Positions 7,108 to 15,790 of a stretch of DNA of 37,940 nt are shown piece by piece. Within the stretch, counting starts at the first letter, position 1, and the number at the start of each line of letters is the position of its first letter. The translations under genes were made by a program, and so were the position numbers. The stretch covers positions 1-37,940 of the forward strand of contig NZ_JAUXUP010000073.1 of assembly GCF_030680935.1 (NCBI RefSeq), in the 5' to 3' direction. The notes below the pieces were generated by a model. It was not told the DNA's origin. It searched no databases and saw only the letters and a program-made list of their open reading frames with translations. This DNA is from Polaromonas sp. (GTDB lineage: Bacteria > Pseudomonadota > Gammaproteobacteria > Burkholderiales > Burkholderiaceae_C).

Positions 7108-8408
7108 GCCCGAAAGTCGTTGACATTGGTGTGGGTCGGCCCGGTGACCACCAGATCACCCAGTGGCTCGAAATAACCATAAGCGTCGTTGCGGTCCAGA
7201 TAGCGGTCTACCTTCATGCCTTTGGCGATGGCGCGCTTGAGCGTGTCGGGTGCCACAAAGGCGCCGGCGTTGTCTTCCATGCCGTCGATGCCGTCGGTGT
7301 CCGCCGCGAGTGCGTACACCCCCGGCTGGCCTTGCAGGCCCAAGGCCAGACCCATACAAAACTCCCCCGCACGGCCGCCGCGGCCTTTCGCGTCGCCGGG
7401 CTGCCGGGGCCGCACTGTCACCGTGGTTTCACCGCCGCTGAGGATGACGCAGGGCCTGCTGAATGGCTGGCCATGCAGCGCCACGGCGCGGGCCAGTGCG
7501 GCGTGTACCTTGCCAACCTCGCGCGACTCGCCTTCCATTTCGTCGCTGAGGATATACGCCGCCAACCCCGCAGCACGCGCGGCCGTCGCTGCCGCCTCCA
7601 GCGACTGCTGCGGCGTGGCAATCATGTGCACCGCATGGCCGTCGAAGGCCTTGTCGCCAGGCTTGGGGGTTTCCAGCGCGCCGCTTTCGAGTTGAGCCGT
7701 CAGAGCAGCGGGGATGTCGATGTTGTAGCGTTTCAAAATCGCCAGCGCGTCGGCGCAGCTGCTGGCGTCGGGCACCGTCGGGCCGCTGGCAATCACCGAC
7801 GGATCATCCCCAGGCACGTCGCTGATGGTCAGCGTCACCACGGCCGCAGGTGCGCAGGCAGCGGCGAGGCGGCCGCCCTTGATGCGTGACAAATGTTTGC
7901 GCACGCAATTCATCTCGCCGATGTTGGCGCCGCTGTTGAGCAGGGCCTTGTTGATGGCCTGCTTGTCTTCCAGGCTCAGGCCGTCGGCCGGCAGCGTCAA
8001 GAGCGCCGAGCCACCGCCCGAGATCAGGCACAACACCAGATCGTCTTTGGTCAGGCCCTGCGTCATCTGCAAAATGCGCTGCGCTGCGGCCAGGCCAGCG
8101 GCGTCGGGCACCGGATGCGCGGCTTCAACAATTTCGATGCGCTGCGGCAAACCGGCAGGGCGTGGCGGAATGTGGTGGTAACGCGTAACGACCAGCCCTT
8201 CGAGCGGCGCATCGGCCGGCCACAGCGCCTCGACGGCCTGTGCCATGGAACCACCCGCCTTGCCAGCACCGAGAACGATGGTTCGCCCCTTTGGCACCGG
8301 GGGCAGATGCGCCTCGGTGTTGTGCAGAGGCAGGGCGCGCTGCACGGCGGCCTGGTAAAGATGTTCAAGAAAGGCGCGGGGGTCGGCGGCAGGATTCGTT
8401 GCGGTCAT
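7092..8408 (-). CDS. ttuD: Glycerate 2-kinase / hydroxypyruvate reductase (MOFRL family)
   Basis: A 438-residue protein starting at the ATG at 8408 (MTATNPAADPRAFLEHLYQA); a longer reading to 8489 lacks support. It has the glycerate-kinase type 2 N-domain (GAGKAGGSMAQAVEAL, LISGGGSALLTLPADGLS, VRKHLSRIKGGRLA) and the C-terminal MOFRL domain (LSGGETTVTVR, ALAADTDGIDGMEDNAGAF). The family includes TtuD of Agrobacterium tartrate plasmids, first called hydroxypyruvate reductase, and ATP-dependent glycerate 2-kinases. Either activity would take the glycerate-level products of tartrate metabolism into central metabolism. It is the third gene of ttuC - bug - ttuD. Its last five residues and stop codon come from a copy of the 60-bp repeat. 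Confidence 0.9.
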   Translation of the reverse strand: MTATNPAADPRAFLEHLYQAAVQRALPLHNTEAHLPPVPKGRTIVLGAGKAGGSMAQAVEALWPADAPLEGLVVTRYHHIPPRPAGLPQRIEIVEAAHPVPDAAGLAAAQRILQMTQGLTKDDLVLCLISGGGSALLTLPADGLSLEDKQAINKALLNSGANIGEMNCVRKHLSRIKGGRLAAACAPAAVVTLTISDVPGDDPSVIASGPTVPDASSCADALAILKRYNIDIPAALTAQLESGALETPKPGDKAFDGHAVHMIATPQQSLEAAATAARAAGLAAYILSDEMEGESREVGKVHAALARAVALHGQPFSRPCVILSGGETTVTVRPRQPGDAKGRGGRAGEFCMGLALGLQGQPGVYALAADTDGIDGMEDNAGAFVAPDTLKRAIAKGMKVDRYLDRNDAYGYFEPLGDLVVTGPTHTNVNDFRALLIL

Positions 8409-8501
8409 TCGGTGTCTCCAGGCCCGTATTGTGACGCCGTAACCCGCCTGTAACCGCAGCAAAGACTGCTCCGTGGCAGCGCATGCCACGGAGCCCGAGG
8501 C

Positions 8502-9449
8502 CTATTTTTTGCCCAGCCCAAGACGCTGCGCACCCTCGGTGTACAGACGTGTCTTGTCTTTCATGAAAGCGTCCATCTGGTCCAGATTCACATTGACCAG
8601 TTCGAAGCCGCTTTTGGCGGCCAGTTCCTTCATTTCGGGCTCGTTGTTGAGCGCAGCCCACATGTCCGCAATTTTCTTGCGCGCTTCCGGCGGTGTCGAC
8701 TTGGGCACACCGATGCCGCGATAGGCACCGTCCACCCAGTCCACGCCAAGCTCCCTGAAGGTCGGCACGTCTGGCAGCAGGGGGTGACGTTTTTCCATGG
8801 CCACAGCGAGCGCGCGGGTCTTGCCCTTGTTGTTGATGGCGAAGGCGGTATAGGTCACTGCGCCGTCAATCTGGCTGCCCACCACGGCCAGTGCCATGTC
8901 GCCCGTGCCCTTGTAGGGCACATAGGTGCTCTTGATACCGAACGCCGCGTTCAGACGCTCATGCGAGGCGTGGTTGGCCGAATTCAGGCCGGAGCCGCCC
9001 AGACTCATCTTGCCGGGGTCTTTTTTTGCCGCGGCGATGAAGTCGGCAAAGGTCTTGTACGGGCTGTTCTCGGGCACCACCAGCGCGTCGGGCGTGAAGT
9101 GGAACCAGAACACCGGCGTCACGTCGCCGGTCTTGTACTGGACCACGCCCTCGATCGGCTGGAACACGATGTGCGGCAGGTTGACGCCCACGATGTTCAA
9201 ACCATCGGGCGGAAGCTGGTTCATCTGAGACCACATCAGCGCACCGCCGGCGCCGGCTTTGTACTGGATGATGGTGTCAATGGCCGGGCACTTCTTCTTG
9301 AGTACCACCTGCTGGTGGCGCGCCGACAGGTCTGACTCGCCGCCGGGCGGGAAGGCCTGCCAGTACATGACGTTTTTGTCGGGGCAGCCCTGGGCCAGCG
9401 CCAGGGGCGCCAGCAAGGCGAGGCTCAGCACGGAAATCAGCTTCTTCAT
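8502..9449 (-). CDS. Bug/TctC-family substrate-binding protein of the tartrate operon
   Basis: A 315-residue periplasmic receptor with signal peptide MKKLISVLSLALLAPLALAQ. The start at 9449 follows a strong AAAAGGAGACAAAACC site; an 18-codon upstream extension is rejected. The mature protein has Bug blocks (FPPGGESDLSARHQQVVLKK, GAGGALMWSQMNQ, PYKGTGDMALAVVGSQIDGA, HPLLPDVPTFRELGVDW). Two early cysteines (CPDKN and KKCPAID) could form a disulfide. Placement between ttuC and ttuD makes tartrate or a related hydroxy-dicarboxylate the likely ligand; this is inference. Confidence 0.92.
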   Translation of the reverse strand: MKKLISVLSLALLAPLALAQGCPDKNVMYWQAFPPGGESDLSARHQQVVLKKKCPAIDTIIQYKAGAGGALMWSQMNQLPPDGLNIVGVNLPHIVFQPIEGVVQYKTGDVTPVFWFHFTPDALVVPENSPYKTFADFIAAAKKDPGKMSLGGSGLNSANHASHERLNAAFGIKSTYVPYKGTGDMALAVVGSQIDGAVTYTAFAINNKGKTRALAVAMEKRHPLLPDVPTFRELGVDWVDGAYRGIGVPKSTPPEARKKIADMWAALNNEPEMKELAAKSGFELVNVNLDQMDAFMKDKTRLYTEGAQRLGLGKK

Positions 9450-9499
9450 GGTTTTGTCTCCTTTTGTTGTTGCGATCAAAAATTGCTCATCGCAGCGCT

Positions 9500-10594
9500 T
9501 CATGCAGCGCGTCGTGCGGTCTCTGGCTTGTTTGAAATACGATCACACACCGCCTGCGTGACCTGCGCGGTGCTGGCGCTGCCGCCCAGATCGCGGGTGT
9601 GCAGGGTTGGGTCTGCGGTAACCTGCTCGATGGCCTGCATCAGGCGCTGCGCCGCTGCAGCTTCGCCGATATGCTCCAGCAGCATCACACAACTCCAGAA
9701 GGTGCCCACCGGATTCGCCAGGCCTTTGCCCATGATGTCAAAAGCCGAGCCGTGGATGGGCTCGAACATGGACGGGTAGCGGCGTTCGGGATCAATGTTG
9801 CCGGTGGGCGCAATGCCCAGGCTGCCAGCCAGCGCAGCCGCCAGGTCGCTCAGCACATCGGCGTGCAGGTTGGTGGCCACCAGCGTGTCGAGTGTTGCCG
9901 GGCGGTTGACCATACGCGCAGTACAGGCGTCCACCAGTTCCTTGTCCCAGTTCACATCCGGAAACTCTTTGCTGATCTGCAGCGCAATCTCGTCCCACAT
10001 CACCATGCCGTGGCGCTGGGCGTTGGATTTGGTGACCACGGTCAACAGCTTGCGCGGCCGCGACTGCGCCAGCCGGAAGGCGAAACGCATGATGCGTTCG
10101 ACTCCGACGCGGGTCAGGATGGACATGTCGGTGGCCACCTCGATCGGGTGGCCCTGGTGCACGCGGCCGCCGACGCCCGCGTATTCGCCCTCGGAGTTTT
10201 CGCGCACGATGATCCAGTCCAGGTCTTTGGCGGTGCAGCGTTTGAGCGGCGCGTCAATGCCGGGCAGGATGCGGGTCGGCCTCACATTGGCGTACTGGTC
10301 AAAGCCCTGGCAGATTTTCAGGCGCAGGCCCCAGAGCGTGATGTGGTCGGGGATGTGCGGGTCACCCGCAGAACCAAACAAAATGGCGTCCATGCCGCGC
10401 AGCGCGTCCAGCCCATCGTCCGGCATCATCACGCCGTGTTCGCGGAACCAGTCGCCGCCCCAGCCGAAAGACGTGAAGTCGAAACTGAAACTTTTTTGGG
10501 CTGCGGCCAGCGCCTGCAGCACCTGCTGGCCGGCCGGCACCACTTCCTTGCCGATGCCGTCGCCGGGGATACAGGCGATCTTGTAACTTTTCAC
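9500..10594 (-). CDS. ttuC: Tartrate dehydrogenase / D-malate dehydrogenase family
   Basis: A 364-residue member of the isocitrate/isopropylmalate dehydrogenase fold. It starts at GTG 10594, spaced from the good site CAGGAGACCCC. Motifs: IPGDGIGKEVVPAG at the N-terminus, FGSAGDPHIPDHITLWGLRL, the substrate loop IVRENSEGEYAG, the catalytic-lysine segment VVTKSNAQRH, the Asp cluster NLHADVLSDLAAALAGSLG, and the coenzyme segment EPIHGSAFDIMGKG. The family oxidises L-(+)- or meso-tartrate with NAD+ (Mn2+, K+) and can decarboxylate to D-glycerate; D-malate is an alternative substrate. It heads the ttuC - bug - ttuD operon and diverges from a LysR gene. Confidence 0.9.
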   Translation of the reverse strand: MKSYKIACIPGDGIGKEVVPAGQQVLQALAAAQKSFSFDFTSFGWGGDWFREHGVMMPDDGLDALRGMDAILFGSAGDPHIPDHITLWGLRLKICQGFDQYANVRPTRILPGIDAPLKRCTAKDLDWIIVRENSEGEYAGVGGRVHQGHPIEVATDMSILTRVGVERIMRFAFRLAQSRPRKLLTVVTKSNAQRHGMVMWDEIALQISKEFPDVNWDKELVDACTARMVNRPATLDTLVATNLHADVLSDLAAALAGSLGIAPTGNIDPERRYPSMFEPIHGSAFDIMGKGLANPVGTFWSCVMLLEHIGEAAAAQRLMQAIEQVTADPTLHTRDLGGSASTAQVTQAVCDRISNKPETARRAA

Positions 10595-10692
10595 GGGGTC
10601 TCCTGATGTACAACACGCTCACTTTACGGATTGCACTGTTCAAAAGAAGTGTCTAAAGTTATCTTATTGTTTACTTTGGGTTAAGAGTCGCC
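10595..10692. promoter_or_regulatory. Divergent ttuC / LysR promoter with AAAGT...ACTTT dyad
   Basis: This 98-bp gap separates opposite start codons. An inverted repeat AAAGT (10655-10659) / ACTTT (10673-10677) flanks an AT-rich 13-bp centre, and another ACTTT lies at 10621-10625. Position and symmetry suit a LysR regulator site; no experimental support. Confidence 0.4.
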
Positions 10693-11628
10693 ATGTCCAC
10701 ACCGGTTTCCGCCCCATCCGAGATGGCGTTTTTCAGCCTGCTGGCCCGTTGCGCCAGCTTTTCGGCAACAGCCCGCGAACTCGACGTCACGACGCCGGCC
10801 ATCAGCAAACGCCTGGCCCAGATGGAAGGCCGGCTAGGCGTACAGCTGCTCAACCGCACGACCCGGCGCGTCAGCCTGACCCCCGAGGGCGAGTTGTACC
10901 TCGGCCACGCCAGGCGCATCCTCGCGGAAATCGACGACATGGAGCAACTGGTATCCAGCGCGGTTGCGGCGCCCAAGGGCCTGTTGCGCGTCAACGCCAC
11001 GCTGGGGTTTGGCCGCAGCCACATCGCGCCACTGATCTCGGGTTTTGCCAAGCTCTATCCGGACGTCCAGGTGCAGCTTCAGCTCACGGTCAATCCGCCG
11101 CCGGCCGACGACGACGCCTTTGACGTGTGTGTGCGCTTCGGCGAGCCGCCGGACGCGCGCGTGATCGCCCGCAAGCTGGCACCGAATCGCCGGTTGCTGT
11201 GCGCATCGCCGGCCTACCTGGCCAGGCGCGGTGTGCCGAAGGTGCCGCAGGATCTGGCGCAGCACAGCTGCATCGGCATACGCCAGGGCGGCGAGGCTTA
11301 TGGCATCTGGCGCCTGAACGCGGGCAAACGCGTGGAGACCGTCAAGGTGCGCGGCAACCTGAGCACCAGCGACGGCGAGATCGCGGTGAACTGGGCGCTG
11401 GCAGGCCACGGCATCGTGATGCGCGCAGAGTGGGACATCGCGCGCTACCTGCGCAGCGGCAGGTTGCGCCAGGTGCTTGAAAACTACCAGTCGCCCCCGG
11501 CAGACATTCATGCGGTCTGGCCGCAGCGGCACCAGGTGTCAGCCCGCGTCAAAGCCTTTGTGGACTATCTGGCCGGCCACTTCGAGAAAACCTCGACCCG
11601 CTCGGCAGGCCTGGTGAGCAGCTGGTGA
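10693..11628 (+). CDS. LysR-family regulator, probable regulator of the tartrate operon
   Basis: A 311-residue protein. The N-terminal winged helix (residues ~8-66) contains SFSATARELDVTTPAISKRL and LLNRTTRRVSLTPEG. The effector domain has the DVCVRFGEPPDARVIARKLA segment typical of the group close to DmlR, the regulator of D-malate use, and AaeR-like proteins. That resemblance fits its divergent position to ttuC, a D-malate/tartrate dehydrogenase. The stop lies 18 bp from the convergent stop of the LivK-like gene. Effector identity (tartrate or malate) is inferred. Confidence 0.87.
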   Translation: MSTPVSAPSEMAFFSLLARCASFSATARELDVTTPAISKRLAQMEGRLGVQLLNRTTRRVSLTPEGELYLGHARRILAEIDDMEQLVSSAVAAPKGLLRVNATLGFGRSHIAPLISGFAKLYPDVQVQLQLTVNPPPADDDAFDVCVRFGEPPDARVIARKLAPNRRLLCASPAYLARRGVPKVPQDLAQHSCIGIRQGGEAYGIWRLNAGKRVETVKVRGNLSTSDGEIAVNWALAGHGIVMRAEWDIARYLRSGRLRQVLENYQSPPADIHAVWPQRHQVSARVKAFVDYLAGHFEKTSTRSAGLVSSW

Positions 11629-11646
11629 GCCGCCCCGTCCGGAGCG

Positions 11647-12777
11647 TTACTGCCGGATGCGCCCGGTCGCGGTCACGATGGTCAACTCGACAAACCTGGA
11701 GCCGGACCGCATGCCGGGCTTGAAGCCGACTTTGTAGCCGCCCAGATCCACGTCGACGCTGTCAAGCGCGGTGACAAAACCTTCGCGCGATATCTTCGGC
11801 CCCATGCGCCGCGCGGCTTCCACGATCACCGCGCCAGCGATGTAGCCTTCCATCATGGCGTAGCTGATGGGCACCTCCAGATTGGGTGTGGCGCTTGCGA
11901 TGTCGCTGAACTCCTTGGAGATCCGCCCTGCAATTTTGTAGGGGTTGGGCGTGACCTGTGTGATCGCCAGGCCCTTGAGCTGGTCCTCACCAAGGCGCTG
12001 CGAGATTTGTTCGATGTCCGCGCCGGAATGGGCAAACAACTGCGCCGTTCCGCCGTCCAGCCGGTACTTCTCGATGAAGGCCGCAGCTGCAGCGCCGCTG
12101 GCGACAACAATGATGGCCTGAGGTGCGGCAGAAATAAACGTGTCCACCACGGCGTTGGGCACCTTGTTGGTTCCCTGGGCGTAACTGGCCTTGGCGGTGA
12201 GTCTGGCGCCACGCGCTTTCATCACTTCTTCCATGGCCGTCAGCAGCGTTGCCGCACCGGCGCCATCGGGGTAGAACAAGCCAAGACGGGTCACACCCAC
12301 GGTCACCAGGTGTTCGGTGATTTTGTTGATCTCATCGCGCAGATTGGCACGCACGCTGTAGACCAGCGGCGTTTCGCTGCGGATTTCGTTGACGCGGTAA
12401 CCCACCAGTGCAATGTTTTCCGTCTCCAGCAGTTTCGATGCCACCAGCTCGCCCACGATGCGGTCGCCGAAATAGCCCGCCAACACCAGCGGCCGGCTCT
12501 CGCTGAGCAGTGCCTTGGTGGCGGCAAGGTTGTCTGCGGCGCGCCCGCCATCGTCCTTGCGCACCAGGCTGAAGGTGTGGCCGTTGACGCCGCCCGCCTT
12601 GTTGGCCTTGTTCAAGGCCAGCTGGATGCCGGTGGAGTAGGCGCGGGCCTGCGTGCCTTCCAGCCCCGACAGGGGTGCAACCTGCCCGACAACAATCTGG
12701 GCAGCGCCTGCCGCCAAGGAGGCAGCCATGAAGCCGGTGATGGCGAGTGTGCGAACCAGCAACTGGGTGTGCGTCAT
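11647..12777 (-). CDS. ABC-type branched-chain amino acid/urea/amide substrate-binding protein (LivK-like)
   Basis: A 376-residue periplasmic binding protein of the Peripla_BP_6 group. It has a cleavable signal peptide (residues 1-26, ending AAGAAQ) and the mature start IVVGQVAPLSGLEGTQARAY. Further blocks: NGHTFSLVRKDDGG, a GYFGDRIVGEL segment and LGLFYPDGAGAATLL. The start at 12777 is preceded by GAGGAGACAAAAC. No permease or ATPase genes accompany it, so it is either an orphan receptor or depends on components elsewhere. It lies upstream of nothing else on its strand, and puuD begins a separate unit 200 bp away. The ligand could be a purine-cycle metabolite given the neighbours, but nothing in the sequence shows this. 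Confidence 0.87.
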   Translation of the reverse strand: MTHTQLLVRTLAITGFMAASLAAGAAQIVVGQVAPLSGLEGTQARAYSTGIQLALNKANKAGGVNGHTFSLVRKDDGGRAADNLAATKALLSESRPLVLAGYFGDRIVGELVASKLLETENIALVGYRVNEIRSETPLVYSVRANLRDEINKITEHLVTVGVTRLGLFYPDGAGAATLLTAMEEVMKARGARLTAKASYAQGTNKVPNAVVDTFISAAPQAIIVVASGAAAAAFIEKYRLDGGTAQLFAHSGADIEQISQRLGEDQLKGLAITQVTPNPYKIAGRISKEFSDIASATPNLEVPISYAMMEGYIAGAVIVEAARRMGPKISREGFVTALDSVDVDLGGYKVGFKPGMRSGSRFVELTIVTATGRIRQ

Positions 12778-12921
12778 GTTTTGTCTCCTCGGTGGTCAAC
12801 GACGGCGGCACTTAGGCAAGTGCCCGGCCTGGGCGCAGCAACCTGTTTGCTGCGGTAGCGCATTGAAGCACGTCACACAGTCGGCGTCGATACGCGATAT
12901 TACGCAGAACTTACAGCCTCA

Positions 12922-12935
12922 GTTGGCATGCCAAC
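12922..12935. promoter_or_regulatory. 14-bp perfect palindrome upstream of LivK-like gene
   Basis: GTTGGCATGCCAAC is a perfect inverted repeat, 145 bp upstream of the receptor start codon and 44 bp from the puuD stop codon. It resembles a dimeric repressor operator. Its regulator is unknown. Confidence 0.4.
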
Positions 12936-12978
12936 CTAAGCGACAAGCCCGGCCCGGATTGGTGCAAGCCGGCAAGGC

Positions 12979-14211
12979 TCACCGCGTTTTGGCGCCGCTC
13001 TCAAACCACTGCCGCACCAGCGCGCGTTCGGCGTCCAGCATGCCAGTGGCATTGTTCATCGGCATGATTTTGCTGACCACCACCTGCTGGTACACCGACT
13101 GCGCATGCTGCCTGAGCAGGTCTGGTGAATCAAGCCGCACATTCTTCATCTGTAGCTGTGCGCCGTGGCACTGGTAACAGCGCTGCTCCAGCACCTTCTG
13201 CACGTTTACATAGGCATTTTGGCCTGCAGCCCTTTCCCCACCTGCGCCAACAGCTACTGAATTCATAGCAACTGGAGCTTGCGGCGGCGGCTTCATCCAG
13301 ACAATGGCTCCGGCGATCAGCGCCAGCCCCACCAGCGCATACGGCAGGGGGTGCCGGTTGCGCCCCAGCTTGTAGCCGTGGCGCATCACAAAGAACTGCC
13401 GTATCAGCGCACCGGCCAGCATCATGACAATCAGGACCAGCCAGTTCTGCGGGTGGTTGTATGTAAAGCTGTAGTGGTTGCTGAGCATGGCAAACAGCAC
13501 CGGCAGCGTGAAGTAGGTGTTGTGCACACTGCGCTGCTTGCCGCGCTGGCCGTGTACCGGGTCTACCGGCTGGCCGGCCTTGATGCTGGCGATCACCTGG
13601 CGCTGGCCCGGGATGATCCAGAAAAACACGTTGGCGCTCATGGCGGTGGCAATCATGGCGCCGACCAGCAAAAAGGCGGCACGCCCGGCAAACCAGTGGC
13701 AGGCCAGCCAGGACGCCACACACACCAGCACCAGCACCAGCGCGCCCACGATGGCGTCACCATGTTTACGCTTGCCAAACAGCTGGCAAATGCCGTCGTA
13801 CAACATCCAGAACACCACAAAAAACGACAGCGCGACACCGATGGCGGCACCCGGTGACCAGTTCATCAGCGATTTGTCGATCAGATAGGTGCTGGCGTTC
13901 CACAAGTAGGAGACGGTGAACAGCGCAAAACCCGACAACCAGGTGCTGTAGCTTTCCCAATAGAACCAGTGCAGGTGCTTTGGCAGCTCGGGCGGCTTGA
14001 CCGCAAACTTGACGGGGTGGTAGAAACCGCCGCCGTGCACCGCCCAAAGCTCGCCGCTGACGCCCTGCTTCTTCAGGTCTTCATCAACCGGCGGTGTCAG
14101 GCTGGAATCAAGAAAAACAAAATAGAAAGAAGAGCCGATCCAGGCGACGGCGGTGATGACGTGGACCCAGCGCAGCAGCAGGTTGGCCCAGTCCAGAAGG
14201 TAACTTTCCAT
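12979..14211 (-). CDS. puuD: Membrane urate oxidase (urate hydroxylase) with C-terminal cytochrome c domain
   Basis: A 410-residue PuuD-type enzyme that oxidises urate to 5-hydroxyisourate at the inner membrane, passing electrons through its cytochrome c. The N-terminal part (residues ~1-310) has about eight hydrophobic segments and the family blocks LLRWVHVITAVAWIGSSFYF, HGGGFYHPVKF and HWFYWESYSTWLSGF, as well as ANVFFWIIPGQ and SVHNTYFTLPVLFAMLSNHY. The C-terminal domain has one haem-binding CYQCH (residues ~345-349) and a distal Met in KIMPM. The linker at residues ~315-334 is encoded by a copy of the 60-bp repeat. Downstream steps are encoded at 17747-21569. Confidence 0.93.
   Translation of the reverse strand: MESYLLDWANLLLRWVHVITAVAWIGSSFYFVFLDSSLTPPVDEDLKKQGVSGELWAVHGGGFYHPVKFAVKPPELPKHLHWFYWESYSTWLSGFALFTVSYLWNASTYLIDKSLMNWSPGAAIGVALSFFVVFWMLYDGICQLFGKRKHGDAIVGALVLVLVCVASWLACHWFAGRAAFLLVGAMIATAMSANVFFWIIPGQRQVIASIKAGQPVDPVHGQRGKQRSVHNTYFTLPVLFAMLSNHYSFTYNHPQNWLVLIVMMLAGALIRQFFVMRHGYKLGRNRHPLPYALVGLALIAGAIVWMKPPPQAPVAMNSVAVGAGGERAAGQNAYVNVQKVLEQRCYQCHGAQLQMKNVRLDSPDLLRQHAQSVYQQVVVSKIMPMNNATGMLDAERALVRQWFESGAKTR
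13210..13269 (-). repeat. 60-bp dispersed repeat, copy 3 (inside puuD)
   Basis: On the minus strand it begins GCTATGAATTCAGTAGCTGT and continues to AGGGCTGCAGGCCAAAATGC plus CTAT, in gap-free register with the other copies. It is translated as AMNSVAVGAGGERAAGQNAY, between the last membrane segment and the cytochrome c domain. The TAG of the repeat is out of frame here. Confidence 0.8.
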
Positions 14212-14317
14212 GATCTCAACCTCTCGGCACGCTGCTCACCACTGCGGGCGCTGTAAGCAGACAAAGGCCACGAACAACAAGTGCTCCGCTGCGACCATTG
14301 GTAAAAGTGTATGCGAT

Positions 14318-15124
14318 CTACCTCGCAGTGCCTTGCAACAACTGTGCCGCTACCGACACTGCAATCACTTCCGGCTCTTTGCCTTGAATGCCGGGCAGGC
14401 CAATCGGGCAGGTCACATGCGCCAGTTCTTCTGCGCTGAAGCCGCGCGCCTCCAGCCGGTGCCTAAAGGTGGCCCATTTGGTTTTGCTGCCAATCAGGCC
14501 TATGTAGGGCAGATCGCCCTTCTCACGCTGGCGCTTCAGGCATTCGGCCACGATGTCCAGGTCTTCGGCATGGCTGAAACTCATGATCAGCACACGCGAA
14601 CCCGGTGCCAGGCCCGGGACTGCGCGCTGCACCGGATCGGATTGTTCGCAGATGACTTGCTCAGGTACCGCGTCAGGAAAAATGCCGTCACGGCTGTCTA
14701 TCCAGGTCAGGGCAAATGGCAGGGTGGACAGCACCTGCACCAGCGCATGGCCCACATGACCACCGCCAAAAAGAGCAACCGGCTGTAAATTGGTGCCAAG
14801 GCGCTGCGCCAGCGCCGGCACATCGTTGGCGCCCACCGTTTCAAAGTGCAACTGCATCACACCGCCACAACACTGGCCCAGCGTGGGGCCCAGCACCACG
14901 CGGCTCGAGGACTCGCCCGGCAAACCCTGAAAACGCTGCCGGGCGCTGGCAATCGCCTGGTATTCCAGATGGCCGCCGCCAATGGTGCCGACCACCGCGC
15001 CCGCAAACACCGCCATCCAGGTGCCGGCTTCACGCGGCGCAGAACCTTCGGTGGCAGTGATCTGCACCAGCACCGCTGCCTCTTTACACAGGCGATCCAA
15101 AAACACCTTCTTCAACTCGTTCAC
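14318..15124 (-). CDS. xdhC: Xanthine dehydrogenase accessory protein XdhC
   Basis: A 268-residue XdhC, which binds molybdenum cofactor, supports its sulfuration and inserts it into xanthine dehydrogenase. I favour the GTG at 15124 (protein M/VNELKKVFLDRL), which sits 8 bp behind AGAGGG; an upstream in-frame start at 15184 would add a basic, non-conserved stretch. Visible features are the N-terminal XdhC/CoxI domain (TEGSAPREAGTWMAVF, GTIGGGHLEYQAI, GQCCGGVMQLHFE) and a Rossmann domain (LFGGGHVGHALVQVL, then GSKTKWATFRHRLEA). The catalytic subunits XdhA/XdhB are not in the window. It precedes puuD on the same strand, consistent with xanthine to urate to 5-hydroxyisourate. Confidence 0.9.
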   Translation of the reverse strand: MNELKKVFLDRLCKEAAVLVQITATEGSAPREAGTWMAVFAGAVVGTIGGGHLEYQAIASARQRFQGLPGESSSRVVLGPTLGQCCGGVMQLHFETVGANDVPALAQRLGTNLQPVALFGGGHVGHALVQVLSTLPFALTWIDSRDGIFPDAVPEQVICEQSDPVQRAVPGLAPGSRVLIMSFSHAEDLDIVAECLKRQREKGDLPYIGLIGSKTKWATFRHRLEARGFSAEELAHVTCPIGLPGIQGKEPEVIAVSVAAQLLQGTAR

Positions 15125-15268
15125 GGTAAAAACCCTCTGATTTGAAACACTTCTTTTTGATCTGCCGCGTCTGGAAGCCTGCAAAATAAGGCTTGCGCCT
15201 ACACCAGTGCACGCCGCCTGAAGCCCACAATCAAATCGGCAGCATCGGCCAATACCTCAAGGATACGT

Positions 15269-15790
15269 ATGTCTGACACCTCTCACCGCAGATTCTGGCT
15301 GCTCGCTCTTGTATCCACCGCTGTTGGCGTCATCGTCTCGGCCTGCAAGACCGCGCCGGCGCCGGCGCCTCCCGCGCCAGCAGCCGCCGCACCAGAACCC
15401 AGCTCACCGGTCATTGGGCCTATCGCCGGGCCAGCCGGCTCGGCCCGCAACTCGGCCGCCCCCACCCCGCGCCTCTACCGCGAAAGCGGCGCCACCCACA
15501 TCTACGGCCTGAACGCCGACCGCATCTACAAAGGCAGAATGCCGCCCCTGCTGTACGCCGTCGGGGTGATCAATGTCGAGATCAACCAGGTCGGCATCGT
15601 CACCCGCCTGGACTGGATGCGCGCCCCACGCCATGCCCCGGAAGTGATTGCCGAAATCGAACGCACGATCAAGGCCGCCTCCCCGTTTCCGGCGCCAGTG
15701 CGTATGGGCAAAGTGGTTTATACCGACACTTGGTTGTGGCACAAAAGCGGCAAGTTTCAGCTGGATACGCTGACTGAGGGGCAAAACTAG
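15269..15790 (+). CDS. Putative lipoprotein with TonB C-terminal-like domain
   Basis: A 173-residue protein with a lipoprotein signal peptide (hydrophobic residues 9-25, lipobox VSAC). A Pro/Ala-rich linker follows (residues ~28-65), then a compact domain of about 95 residues (ADRIYKGRMPPLLYAVGVIN, VEINQVGIVTRLDWMRAPRH, IERTIKAASPFPAP). The pattern of 'I/V-x-V-x-Q-x-G-x-V...L...S..IK..SPFP' resembles the TonB C-terminal fold used by energy transducers and TolA-like proteins, but there is no transmembrane anchor other than the lipid. AAGGA at 15259 serves the ATG. It is divergent from xdhC and is probably an envelope protein unrelated to purine breakdown. Function unknown. Confidence 0.75.
   Translation: MSDTSHRRFWLLALVSTAVGVIVSACKTAPAPAPPAPAAAAPEPSSPVIGPIAGPAGSARNSAAPTPRLYRESGATHIYGLNADRIYKGRMPPLLYAVGVINVEINQVGIVTRLDWMRAPRHAPEVIAEIERTIKAASPFPAPVRMGKVVYTDTWLWHKSGKFQLDTLTEGQN

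Noticed and set aside
11647..12777. Urea-specific receptor UrtA
   Set aside because: It belongs to the same broad receptor family as UrtA, but it lacks UrtBCDE neighbours and I see no UrtA-specific sequence blocks.
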